Positions 11,956-19,021 of a DNA stretch of 19,556 nt are shown piece after piece. Made by a program: the position numbers and the translations under genes. Source of the DNA: Candidatus Doudnabacteria bacterium (GTDB lineage: Bacteria > Patescibacteriota > Doudnabacteria > UBA920). The notes beneath the pieces are model-generated. The model had not been told where the DNA came from. It ran no database searches and was given only the letters and a program-made list of their open reading frames with translations. Each line of letters begins with the position of its first letter. Position 1 is the first letter of the stretch. The stretch lies in contig JAHFJK010000008.1 in NCBI GenBank assembly GCA_023245915.1, forward strand, positions 1 through 19,556. The letters are read 5' to 3'.

Positions 11956-14085
11956 CTATTGAATCCCTGCCGGACTTAAAACATGCTTACCCGCTGAATA
12001 GCCCCCGGTTTGATTATCTAAGCAAAAATCCAGTGTATAGGTATTTAAATTGGTGCTGTTATAGGTATAAGGGTATGAGCTACCGGCTTCGCCGCAAACC
12101 CCTGAAATTACCGACACCGGAGGAGTGGGTAATAAGCCAATGTAAGAGGGTACAAGGTCATTTAAGTTTGATGGGTATTGGCTTTTATCATTAAAATATA
12201 GTTCTAAAGCGCTAGCCATTTGGCGAACATCTGCCAGCCGTTTTGCATCCACAGACTTCGATTGAGCCTGATTTAACATTTTCATTACATCAAAAGCATC
12301 AGCTGGTACGGAAATGTCTGACTTCTTACCGTAGTCTGAATAATCTTCGTCTATTTTTAATTCAGCGCTGAACATGAGTTTGTCAATAAAATCTTTTACC
12401 TGCTGCTTTGCTTCAGCATTCGGGTCTGCGGCCGGCGCTCCCGAGTTGCATTGCTCCTGGGTTGACGGACAGGCAATATTATCTCTTATGCCTGAAGGGC
12501 TTAACTCGGCAATGCCTGCAGAGTAACCGCCAACAGGGCCTCCAAGGCAGAAAGTCAAAGTATAATTATTGCCGCCTTGTTTTGCTTCGTACCAGTAGTC
12601 ATTGTAGTAATCAGTACAACTGCCGTCTGCCGGTTTAGCCGCTTGAGGCAAAATGCCAATGTAAGTCGGTGTCAAATCCAAAGGCTTGCCGTCCTTACTT
12701 TCTGGGTAATGATTCTTATCATTGTAGTAAAGCTCCAAAGCGGTGGCTATCTGCCTTACGTCTGCCAACCTTTTGGCTTCACGGGATCTGCTCCTGGCGT
12801 TGTCCAAAGGGCCTTCAACCCCAAAATTGCCGGCTGTTTGTATTAAAGACACAACTGAAGGGGCGTTTGTTACCAAATGAACCCTGTATCGCTTAAAGTC
12901 TTTTGCCCCGACCCAGATTTCAAATTCTTTGATGGTAATTTTATCAATAAGAGCCGCCACTATATCTTTAAGCAGATTAACATCATCTAATTTAGTCTCG
13001 GAAGGCTCGTCTATGGCTTTAACTAATAAGTCAACATAACCATTTGCCATAGTTTTTAGAGCCTGTTTATCCAGAGAGTTTTTAAAGTGCAGTGTCGTTA
13101 CCCCGTTAAGTGTTTCCTTACCGAGATAGCTTTCCATTTTAATCAGTTTTGTATCTTCCCAGATTCTTTGCGAATCGTTTTTAAAATTGGGACTGGTAAC
13201 ATTTTGGATAAATTTAACCTCACTTTGAGCCGAGCCCGACTGTTTTTGGATTTCGTTTAAATCTATCTTAATCCACTCGACTTTTTTCCCGTCATTTGCC
13301 CTTTCCAGTTCAGAACCTATCAAACTTAAAATCGGGTTGTCGCTTAGGTTAATGTACAAAATTTGGTCTTTGACCTTAAAACCAACCCCAGTTTTAACCA
13401 AAGTATTACCGCTGGAGTAGCTGTAACTGATTTGTGAATCTGTTTGCGGATTGTCTTTATTTTCAGCATCCATGTAGCCACTGCCCTCTAATTCCAAATT
13501 AATGTCCTTCAGCTTGAACCCAAATGATTGACTGGTGGTTGCGTCCAGTTCGCCTTTGTCTGAATAACCCAGTTTAAATTTAGTGTTGTAAATTGAGTTT
13601 TGTCCGGTTTGGGTAAAGGTTTCAGTAAATTTTTCCCAGACTTTTTGGGGATTATTTTGACTGAAATAATTATAGTAGCCGTACGCGCCCCCTGCCAGCA
13701 AAAGTATAACCACAACGAAAATAATTGTGGTTTTTAGTGAAAATTTGCTGTGCGTGTTGATGTCGACCACATTAGGCTGACCGGCCGGACTGCTTTGGGA
13801 CATGCTTGCAGGTTGGCTGACAACTGGTTGAGAGCTTACAACGGGTTTAGAAGAGGCGCTAACTGGCGAGGTGTGGGGCTCTTGTGTCACAGCCGAATTT
13901 TGGGGCTGCTGGGCAGCCGGCCTGCTCTGCTCGGCAGTTGCCTTAACAAAGCTTTTTTCCACAGTTTCAGCATCCCATCCGGCGTTTAGAAGGTTTTGTT
14001 TAATTTCAAAATCCGCCAGGCCGTGCTTTTGTGCCTGCAATATATAATCTAAAATCTCTTTGTCTGAACCATTTTGGGTAGCCAT
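11956..14085 (-). CDS. Large membrane protein with two pseudopilin-like modules
   Basis: The 709-residue protein has, in order: a small helical UBA-like domain (about 8-50, DKEILDYILQAQKHGLADFE), a Pro/Ser/Gln linker (51-115), one membrane helix (117-138), a ~290-residue beta-rich part (FKLKDINLELEGSGYMD) and two similar C-terminal modules (about 430-540 and 607-709). Each module begins AKRLADVRQIATALELYYND or its near twin and ends GGYSAGxxxLSPxGI, the pattern of the globular part of type II pseudopilins or type IV pilins, with paired Cys. There is no prepilin-peptidase site, so it is not itself a pilin. I start at the ATG at 14085, because an earlier ATG at 14163 would translate a palindromic element. 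The function is unknown; a surface or pilus-partner role is inference. Confidence 0.85.
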   Translation of the reverse strand: MATQNGSDKEILDYILQAQKHGLADFEIKQNLLNAGWDAETVEKSFVKATAEQSRPAAQQPQNSAVTQEPHTSPVSASSKPVVSSQPVVSQPASMSQSSPAGQPNVVDINTHSKFSLKTTIIFVVVILLLAGGAYGYYNYFSQNNPQKVWEKFTETFTQTGQNSIYNTKFKLGYSDKGELDATTSQSFGFKLKDINLELEGSGYMDAENKDNPQTDSQISYSYSSGNTLVKTGVGFKVKDQILYINLSDNPILSLIGSELERANDGKKVEWIKIDLNEIQKQSGSAQSEVKFIQNVTSPNFKNDSQRIWEDTKLIKMESYLGKETLNGVTTLHFKNSLDKQALKTMANGYVDLLVKAIDEPSETKLDDVNLLKDIVAALIDKITIKEFEIWVGAKDFKRYRVHLVTNAPSVVSLIQTAGNFGVEGPLDNARSRSREAKRLADVRQIATALELYYNDKNHYPESKDGKPLDLTPTYIGILPQAAKPADGSCTDYYNDYWYEAKQGGNNYTLTFCLGGPVGGYSAGIAELSPSGIRDNIACPSTQEQCNSGAPAADPNAEAKQQVKDFIDKLMFSAELKIDEDYSDYGKKSDISVPADAFDVMKMLNQAQSKSVDAKRLADVRQMASALELYFNDKSQYPSNLNDLVPSYIGLLPTPPVSVISGVCGEAGSSYPYTYNSTNLNTYTLDFCLDNQTGGYSAGKHVLSPAGIQ

Positions 14086-14100
14086 ATTTTTTTGTTTATT

Positions 14101-14283
14101 AGGACTTACGGGATTGCCGTTTTTGGTCGGGCAGAACCTGACCGGCAAACGGCATTTGGCCAATTTCTTCCTTAAAATGCTGCGGTGTTTGTCGCCGTAG
14201 TTATACTACGTCTCCAAACATCCCTGCCTGCCGGCAGGCAGGCTCGCATTTTGCCTCGAACTTGGCTCAAACCCGTAAGTCCT
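14101..14283. repeat. 183-bp palindromic element with 12-bp terminal inverted repeats
   Basis: It begins AGGACTTACGGG (14101-14112) and ends CCCGTAAGTCCT (14272-14283), a perfect inverted repeat. Inside are GCCGTTT/AAACGGC, AAAATGCTGCGGTGTTTG with CAAACATC...GCATTTTG, GTAGTTATACTAC, and a perfect CCTGCCTGCCGGCAGGCAGG at 14223-14242. It holds no gene and sits between the foldase and the pseudopilin-module gene. It looks like a miniature inverted-repeat element. Confidence 0.85.
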
Positions 14284-14291
14284 ATTTATTT

Positions 14292-15140
14292 TTATTTAGG
14301 TTTATAAATTTGCCTGACTTTGAAGTCTTTAGTCTGATTATACACCCAATCCTCAAAATTGTCATTTTTAAGGAAGATTTGCCACAAATGCAGGCGGCCC
14401 TGGTTTTGGCCTTCCAGTTGGATAATATGCAGGCCTAAGCGGCTGGGTAAGATTTTTACTTCCCCTGTTTTCATGCCGGCTAGGGCCTGCCTTAGCTCCG
14501 GCAAAGTTGAGGCCAGGTCTACAAAGCCTAAATCCCCCCCTGTTTCCCGGCCAATATTATCTTCGGTGTCAGCAACAGCCAGGTCTGCCATCTTCTGACC
14601 CTGGCTTATTTTTTCCAGAATTTGTGCGGCTTTTCCGTAAGTCTGGTTGTTTAAGTCCGTTTGCGCGTTAAACCAGGTTTGTAAATTTGTGGCCAGCAGC
14701 TGCCGGCGAAGAATGTAAATTTTGAATTCGTTCAGGTCAAGACCGTAGCCCACCAGTTTTTGAGAAAAATTTTGCTCACCGGCCTGGCGCGAGTATTCTT
14801 GCTCAACTTCCCTGTCGCTGACAAAAACCTTTCTGGCGTAGGCGATTTGCCTGATTTTTTCTTCGATTATCATTTGGCTATAAATCGCCTGGCTTATGTC
14901 CTGTTCGCCGGCTGCGGAATTTACGTGCCGGGCAACATTGAGTCTGAAAATAAAATCTCTCATTAGCACAGCTTTGCCGTTAACAAAGGCCAAAGGGTAA
15001 GGCAGGCTCTGAAAAATTTTTATTTTGCCGGCGGTTAAATTGCCGCTATAAAGCCAGGTTGAGGCAATAATCAGGAATGAAATAGTTACGCCGATGATTA
15101 TGCCCGCAATCTTTATAATTTTTTTCTTAGGTTCTTTCAT
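14292..15140 (-). CDS. Membrane-anchored parvulin-like peptidyl-prolyl isomerase
   Basis: The 282 residues begin with a basic stretch and one membrane helix (about 10-30), then a SurA/PrsA-like helical chaperone part (50-160, with QAIYSQMIIEEKIRQIAYAR), then a parvulin core at about 168-245 (AAQILEKISQGQKMADLA..., GGDLGFVDLASTLPELRQAL, SRLGLHIIQLEG). The usual first strand with its conserved His (HILV-type) is not seen before the core. Instead a strand-like LHLWQIFLKN follows it, then FEDWVYNQTKDFKVRQIY. The fold call is good, catalytic activity less sure. It probably folds exported proteins outside the membrane. The neighbours downstream and upstream are also envelope proteins. Confidence 0.85.
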   Translation of the reverse strand: MKEPKKKIIKIAGIIIGVTISFLIIASTWLYSGNLTAGKIKIFQSLPYPLAFVNGKAVLMRDFIFRLNVARHVNSAAGEQDISQAIYSQMIIEEKIRQIAYARKVFVSDREVEQEYSRQAGEQNFSQKLVGYGLDLNEFKIYILRRQLLATNLQTWFNAQTDLNNQTYGKAAQILEKISQGQKMADLAVADTEDNIGRETGGDLGFVDLASTLPELRQALAGMKTGEVKILPSRLGLHIIQLEGQNQGRLHLWQIFLKNDNFEDWVYNQTKDFKVRQIYKPK

Positions 15141-15351
15141 CGTATTGTTCCGCGTGAGATCTGCGTACTAATCAGCGTTAAGTTCAACGCGCCAATAATT
15201 AACTAATCCGGCGCACGCTGAAGACCTAGTACAGTGACAAATTAATTGCGAAACAGGAAGGTTCATTTTATTCAGCGTCTATTGCTCAATCCAATTTTTT
15301 TATGTTTCATAATTTAGTTGCCGAGCTACTAGAGACAGTTAACTTTTTAAT
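15141..15351. other. Gene-free spacer
   Basis: This 211-nt stretch between the foldase and FtsB-like genes holds no convincing reading frame. Short inverted words (CAGCGT near 15173 and ACGCTGA near 15217) are seen, but no clear promoter, terminator or RNA gene. Confidence 0.5.
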
Positions 15352-15717
15352 CTAACGAATGTTAAAAAAATAATCCAGCCATTTTTTCCAATTGCTTTGC
15401 TTTTGCTTGCTGTCAACTGCTCCCAAAACCTGGGGCGCTTCGGAAAACAGGTATACCTGTTCATCCTGCTTTTTTAATCCCAGCTGTTCCCTTGCAACCC
15501 GCTCCTTAAAACTTAAGGAATTTAAATACCGCAGGGACTGGCTTAACTCCCGGTTTTTCTTTTCCAGAGCGTCTGCCTGCTCCTCCAGGCCTTGTTTTGC
15601 TTTTGCAATTTGCAGCTGTTTTTGCCACTGCTTAAATTTTATGTTGCCCAAAAAAATCAGAGGCACAAACAAAGCCGTTATGGCTATTTTTGAGGAAATT
15701 GCGTGTTTGAACATCAT
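15352..15717 (-). CDS. FtsB/DivIC-family septum formation initiator
   Basis: The 121-residue protein has the FtsB/DivIC shape: a short N-terminus, one membrane helix (about 9-25), a coiled coil (about 28-65, KQGLEEQADALEKKNRELSQ) and then FKERVAREQLGLKKQDEQVY, the typical family end in which an A-R-E-x-L-G-x word precedes a stretch ending in V-x. It would act in the divisome with FtsL/FtsQ-type partners at the septum. Its ATG overlaps the stop of the PH-domain gene by one base (TAATG at 15719-15715), so translation is coupled. The call is based on architecture and the C-terminal motif. Confidence 0.88.
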   Translation of the reverse strand: MMFKHAISSKIAITALFVPLIFLGNIKFKQWQKQLQIAKAKQGLEEQADALEKKNRELSQSLRYLNSLSFKERVAREQLGLKKQDEQVYLFSEAPQVLGAVDSKQKQSNWKKWLDYFFNIR

Positions 15718-16226
15718 TACGTTTGCTTATCTAATGAACCTTTAGTCAGACTTTTATCGTGGATTTTCCAGATAAAATCCTTGACTTCCGCCGGGTGAGC
15801 AACATTTTTCAGCATTAAAGGTTCAGTTGGCAGGCCGCGGACACGGACCTCCACAGTCCCAAAGTTAAACAGCGATTGCCAAAAGCCCTTTATGGAAAAG
15901 CTGACATTCAAAACCTGGTGCAAAGGCGTTTCCCAGAGCTTTTTGTCCATTAAATTGCGGTAATGGATCATTACCAGCCTTTGGTCGGTAACCACATAGG
16001 CGTTAGTCAGCCAGAGCAAATATTCATTCAATGCATAGAGCAGGACCAAAATTGTCCACGACAAAATCAGACGGCGGTAATCCCCGGCCAGTTCGTATTT
16101 GAGCAAAAAATACCAGGGAAAATAAATTAAAACAAAAATAATCAGCGCCGGCTTAAACAATACCGCTTCGGTCTGGCGGTAAAGCTTGACCACTTTTTCG
16201 TTTTCACGGAGTTTAAATTTAAACAC
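15717..16226 (-). CDS. bPH2-type PH-domain membrane protein
   Basis: The 169-residue protein has two membrane helices close together (about 24-43 and 50-72) followed by a bacterial PH domain of the bPH2/YdbS type: NAYVVTDQRLVMIHYRNLMD, then LHQVLNVSFSIKGFWQSLFN, FGTVEVRVRG and a C-terminal helix VKDFIWKIHD. Such proteins are membrane-bound and their exact job is unknown. The start is a GTG at 16226; the reading frame offers no better ATG before the first conserved residues. It follows the 34-aa microprotein gene by 20 nt and overlaps the FtsB-like gene, so the three likely share one transcript from the promoter near 16390. Confidence 0.88.
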   Translation of the reverse strand: MFKFKLRENEKVVKLYRQTEAVLFKPALIIFVLIYFPWYFLLKYELAGDYRRLILSWTILVLLYALNEYLLWLTNAYVVTDQRLVMIHYRNLMDKKLWETPLHQVLNVSFSIKGFWQSLFNFGTVEVRVRGLPTEPLMLKNVAHPAEVKDFIWKIHDKSLTKGSLDKQT

Positions 16227-16246
16227 GACAAACTTTATCTTAATTT

Positions 16247-16351
16247 TTATTTAATAAAGGCCGCGCTAAACAGGGCCGCAATCATACTAATTACCACCAC
16301 AAACATGACTATGGCCATTATTTTATTTAACAACTTTCTGTTTCTAAACAT
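16247..16351 (-). CDS. 34-residue single-pass membrane microprotein
   Basis: A short frame encodes a basic start (MFRNRKLLNK), one membrane helix (IMAIVMFVVVISMIAALF) and a short tail (SAAFIK). The layout, a positive N-terminus then a single helix, is that of a real tiny membrane protein with the N-terminus inside. It lies first in a row with the PH-domain gene (20 nt downstream) and is preceded at about 30 nt by an extended -10 promoter, both of which support it. No family name is claimed. Confidence 0.6.
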   Translation of the reverse strand: MFRNRKLLNKIMAIVMFVVVISMIAALFSAAFIK

Positions 16352-16388
16352 AAGTAAACCAGCCTAAATTTTTTTATACTTTAGGTTG

Positions 16389-16397
16389 ATTGTACCA
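16389..16397 (-). promoter_or_regulatory. Extended -10 promoter
   Basis: The minus strand reads TGG followed by TACAAT (16397-16389), an extended -10 box one base from consensus. The -35 region is poor. Transcription would start near 16381, about 30 nt before the microprotein ATG. Confidence 0.5.
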
Positions 16398-16444
16398 TAA
16401 TTCCGGTCAAAACAAAATTTATTTAGGGGTAAATGCCCACTGCC

Positions 16445-16510
16445 TTTGCGAGCGCAAAAATAAGCATTATCGCCAAGCAATCTTATTTAAGCAAGTAAAA
16501 GATTGCCGCG
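16445..16510. repeat. Degenerate TTGCGAGCG/AAGCAATCT repeat
   Basis: TTTGCGAGCGC, CAAGCAATCTTATTT and AAGATTGCCGCGATTGCA are worn versions of the family seen in atpG and at 9281-9363. It marks the left border of the compositionally different block and encodes the last residues of the fragment at 16487. Confidence 0.55.
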
Positions 16511-16690
16511 ATTGCATTTAGGGATGAGCGGGTGGGTTTTTAGCAACTGGGAATAGTAGATTAAATTGCGGGCTAAATTAGCGGCCATATGCCTGGTGGC
16601 TTCATTTTTCAGCCTGCGCTCCCTGTCTGTTTTCACCGGCTGGCCAACCTCCCCTACCCAATAAGCGCAGCATTCAGGAGGCAGGGTAAA
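16487..16690 (-). pseudogene. Gene fragment of unknown family
   Basis: A frame on the minus strand reads PPECCAYWVGEVGQPVKTDR and later ATRHMAANLARNLIYYSQLL, which looks coding, with amphipathic helices, before ending in repeat-derived GNLLLA. Reading further upstream in this frame runs into the sequence of the next gene in another frame, so the real 5' part seems to be missing. I interpret it as a truncated gene joined to the foreign block; I do not recognise the family. Confidence 0.4.
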
Positions 16691-17141
16691 CCCAGATACC
16701 ATCTGGAGCACTGCTTCCATAGTCTTCAGATCCCACATCCCGAAGCAACTTTTGTGTTGGACTAACACCCGCTAAACGAATTGTTTGCTGATCAATCAGT
16801 GCCGCGTAGACTTGACCAGTGCAAACGATTACGACAGGAATAAGGTCATGGCTGTTCGATTCGACCAAGGTTTCGCAAGATCCTGGCTTGACATGAACAA
16901 CCAGCAATTGGCCTGACCGCGACCATATAGAGGTATCTTTAAAGAAGCTGACTTACGAACATTGGTCCCGGCTGATACGAGTTGAACATCCAGTCTGTAG
17001 ACGAAAGGGTCTACAAATGCAGGCGCAATGGTCGAAATCGCAGCGCTGACGCATCGACCTGTAGTGATAATCGCTGGCCGTAAATCTACTGCATGAATGT
17101 TAAAGGGAGGCCTTGACGTAGCCGTGGTACTCTTGCATCAT
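16674..17141 (-). pseudogene. Broken gene downstream of the anchored surface protein
   Basis: An ATG at 17141 overlaps the stop of the gene before it (ATGA), as in a real operon, but its frame stops after 13 codons. A second frame then stays open from about 17106 to 16829 (FNIHAVDLRPAIITTGRCVS, later DPFVYRLDVQLVSAGTN). A third is open from 16952 to the TGA at 16674 (FFKDTSIWSRSGQLLVVHV, later DYGSSAPDGIWVYPAS). Joined, the parts would give about 150 residues. The pattern suggests two frameshifts near 17105 and 16957, from decay or from sequencing error. The likely role was a partner of the 298-aa protein; the family is not recognised. Confidence 0.45.
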
Positions 17142-18034
17142 AAACGGTCCTGGCGTCGCTTTTGAAAACGTACCCGGATGAGCACAAGTCCTCCTAATAT
17201 AACAAGTACCAGAACAGCAAGAGCTAACACAATTTTGATCTGAGCGGTCCGAGGCGTGATGAACGTTTCCGGCACCTGCTCAACAACAAACGGTCGGCCA
17301 GCAGAGTCCAGACCATTCACACGCGCTCGAAATGGTTGACTAGGGATAACTAGCGTCCCGTAAAAAGTAGGCGCGTTTACAGAAGAGTTCTCTGGTCTCG
17401 ATATTAACGTATTGGCAAGAATATTCCCATTCTCGCCGATTAGATCTAAGCTAGCACTCTGAACTCCACCGAACAATTTCACACGCACAGTGGCCTGTTT
17501 ACCAGGCACAGGTGCCCCCTGGATTGGAGCATAGCCCCCATGCTCGGGCCGGCCCTGCATCTCGACAAAAACAAGTTCATAAAGCTGGATACTACCCCCA
17601 CCCCTAACGTTTAAAAGAACAACCGGCGACAATATGCGCCTTAGTTGTCCCTTGAAGGCAGCTGATACCTGAAGCTGAATCTGTCCAACGTTCACTTCTG
17701 TAAATGAGAGTCTTAGAGAGAAAATCTTGTCACCTCCGACGGCATCACCATTCAATCCGTCATCATGCATCATTCCCAAAATGGTCGGACTGCCTGCAGG
17801 ATTGAGGCGGAGCAAATTGACACCATTAGCGAGAACGTTAGGATCAGCAATTTGCACATTAACCGTGACTGTAGTTGGTGTGTTAACAATGACGCCGAAG
17901 GGTGAGTGTGGCGTAGCGGTGGGGGTTCCAACCGTTGGGGTTTTCCCCACGAGATAAAAAGCCGACACACTCGCGACAGCTGTAGCGGCAAGAACTATGA
18001 TTAACCATTTAGTTTTGTTTTCAAAAATGCTCAT
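17138..18034 (-). CDS. Surface-exposed protein anchored by two membrane helices
   Basis: The 298-residue protein has an N-terminal helix (about 12-28, LIIVLAATAVASVSAFYLV), a Thr/Pro-rich linker (TPTVGTPTATPHSP), an extracytoplasmic beta-rich body and a C-terminal helix (about 267-287) ending in a basic tail (RVRFQKRRQDRL). The body holds LGMMHDDGLNGDAVGGDKIF, a pattern found in choice-of-anchor-type beta domains of secreted proteins. Base composition is richer in GC than the ATPase region and codon use looks different, so it may have been acquired. The stop overlaps a downstream ATG. It is probably a cell-surface or adhesion-type protein; partner and ligand are unknown. Confidence 0.75.
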   Translation of the reverse strand: MSIFENKTKWLIIVLAATAVASVSAFYLVGKTPTVGTPTATPHSPFGVIVNTPTTVTVNVQIADPNVLANGVNLLRLNPAGSPTILGMMHDDGLNGDAVGGDKIFSLRLSFTEVNVGQIQLQVSAAFKGQLRRILSPVVLLNVRGGGSIQLYELVFVEMQGRPEHGGYAPIQGAPVPGKQATVRVKLFGGVQSASLDLIGENGNILANTLISRPENSSVNAPTFYGTLVIPSQPFRARVNGLDSAGRPFVVEQVPETFITPRTAQIKIVLALAVLVLVILGGLVLIRVRFQKRRQDRL

Positions 18035-18240
18035 ATACTGCTAGACAAATGTTCGGCGAAGCAGACCACGCAAAGCCAAAACCAATCGCGTTGTTGTGCT
18101 GGAGCCACGGCCTCAATACCTCCCGTATCGGATTTGGTCAAAAAAATCTGATAAGCCTAGAAAACACGGGGGTTATCTCTTCGGACACGCAAAGCTTCAA
18201 ATCTGAAGGCACCATAGCAAGCACCCCAGATTCGTCAACC
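18035..18240. other. Gene-free spacer at the right edge of the foreign block
   Basis: About 200 nt lie between the anchored surface protein and the cspA-like terminator. I find no convincing gene, tRNA or terminator in it. On the minus strand TTGACC with TATTGA 17 bp further on is a weak promoter candidate for the surface protein. Confidence 0.4.
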
Positions 18241-18270
18241 AAAAGACCTCTCCAATGGGAGAGGTCTTTT
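18241..18270 (-). terminator. Terminator of the cold-shock gene
   Basis: Perfect 13-bp arms AAAAGACCTCTCC (18241-18253) and GGAGAGGTCTTTT (18258-18270) close an AATG loop. The stem starts 7 nt after the cold-shock stop codon and ends in a T tract on both strands, so it can stop transcription from either side. Confidence 0.9.
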
Positions 18271-18277
18271 AAAAGCC

Positions 18278-18475
18278 TTAAGCTTTTCGGACATTGACAG
18301 CGTTCGGACCCTTAGGAGAGTCTTCTACGTCAAAAGAAACCGCGTCGCCTTCGTTTAACTGGTCAAAGGTAATGTCTACCAAAGATTTGCTGTGAAAAAA
18401 CAAATCTTTTTCCTGGCCTTCAACAGTAATAAAACCAAAGCCTTTGTCGGTCTTTTTCTTAATTACACCATTCAT
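18278..18475 (-). CDS. Cold-shock domain protein (CspA family)
   Basis: The 65-residue protein is a single cold-shock domain, a five-strand barrel that binds single-stranded RNA and DNA and melts mRNA structure. RNP1 is KGFGFI (residues 11-16) and RNP2 is LFFHSKS (25-31). Length is normal for the family. The gene stands alone with its own promoter (-10 at 18668-18663), a ~180-nt leader holding a 15-bp long-range stem, and a strong terminator. A long structured leader is typical of cold-inducible csp genes, so thermal control through the leader is a fair inference. No Shine-Dalgarno is seen before the ATG at 18475. Confidence 0.96.
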   Translation of the reverse strand: MNGVIKKKTDKGFGFITVEGQEKDLFFHSKSLVDITFDQLNEGDAVSFDVEDSPKGPNAVNVRKA

Positions 18476-18498
18476 GGTATTTTATGTTTAATTGATTA

Positions 18499-18596
18499 AC
18501 CCCCACACCAAAACTTAAAATTGTTGATGCATTTGGGGATTTTACCCATATAACCTTTATCGAAAAATATTGATATTAATCTTTTGGTGTGGGGGT
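18499..18596 (-). promoter_or_regulatory. Structured 5' leader of the cold-shock gene
   Basis: Arms TTTTGGTGTGGGGGT (18582-18596) and ACCCCCACACCAAAA (18499-18513) are perfect complements (15 bp) enclosing a 68-nt AU-rich loop. The loop holds a short GGGTAAAATCCCC hairpin whose C-rich and G-rich sides could also pair with the main arms, so two states are possible. The stem ends 23 nt before the ATG. Confidence 0.75.
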
Positions 18597-18662
18597 AAAA
18601 TTACAAGTAGAGTTATGTTGGTAAAATTCGACTAGGTTTCTTTCATAAATACTTGCTAATAA

Positions 18663-18691
18663 AGTATACCACAGATAAAGGATTTTGTATA
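18663..18691 (-). promoter_or_regulatory. Promoter of the cold-shock gene
   Basis: The minus strand has an extended -10 box TGG-TATACT (18671-18663) and a -35-like TATACA (18691-18686) 17 bp away. Transcription would start near 18656, giving a leader of about 180 nt. It sits right at the 3' end of the winged-helix gene. Confidence 0.6.
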
Positions 18692-18694
18692 TAG

Positions 18695-19021
18695 CTAGCG
18701 GGGGACCTGATAAAAGACTGCTCGTCCCCTTTCGCCATATCTGGACAGTTTGCCCAAAGCTACCAGGTATTCAAGGTACCTTATTGCTGTTGCTTCAGAG
18801 ACTCCCAGAGCGCTTTGCACATCCGCGTTATTAATTCTTTCCTGTTTTTGAGCCAAGCCTAAAATTTTCGTCAAACTTTCCTGGCGTCTTTTTATTTGTT
18901 CGGGATCAATCGGATTGCCAGAAAAATCATCGTGCGACCTGTGGCTGATCTTCTGAAATAAGTAATAAACCCCAATCCCGACTACCAGCAAAAATAAAAT
19001 AAAAAGAATGGTTTGCATCAT
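18695..19021 (-). CDS. Membrane-tethered winged-helix protein
   Basis: The 108-residue protein has one N-terminal membrane helix (about 3-21, QTILFILFLLVVGIGVYYLF), a linker, then a winged helix-turn-helix of about 65 residues (KILGLAQKQERINNADVQSA, then LGVSEATAIRYLEYLVALGK, GRAVFYQVPR). It would hold a DNA-binding domain at the membrane, or use the fold for protein contact. I take the ATG at 19021 because it overlaps the phospholipase stop as ATGA; a GTG at 19030 is the alternative and would add three residues. Coupling suggests a shared role with the phospholipase, not shown directly. Confidence 0.82.
   Translation of the reverse strand: MMQTILFILFLLVVGIGVYYLFQKISHRSHDDFSGNPIDPEQIKRRQESLTKILGLAQKQERINNADVQSALGVSEATAIRYLEYLVALGKLSRYGERGRAVFYQVPR

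Noticed and set aside
12408..12896. Three overlapping plus-strand frames
   Set aside because: They are shadows of the pseudopilin-module gene on the minus strand.
14086..14163. Longer start for the pseudopilin-module protein at 14163
   Set aside because: The extra 26 residues are encoded by the 183-bp palindromic element and do not resemble a domain or signal peptide.
16691..16768. Extending the fragment at 16487 up to an ATG at 16768
   Set aside because: This part overlaps, in another frame, the better-looking coding sequence that ends at 16674.
18050..18240. A possible tRNA or small RNA in the spacer
   Set aside because: A TTCAAAT word is present but no acceptor or T-arm stem can be built around it.
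18049..18297. Plus-strand frame of 82 residues
   Set aside because: It crosses the terminator and the 3' end of the cold-shock gene and shows no domain or start signal.
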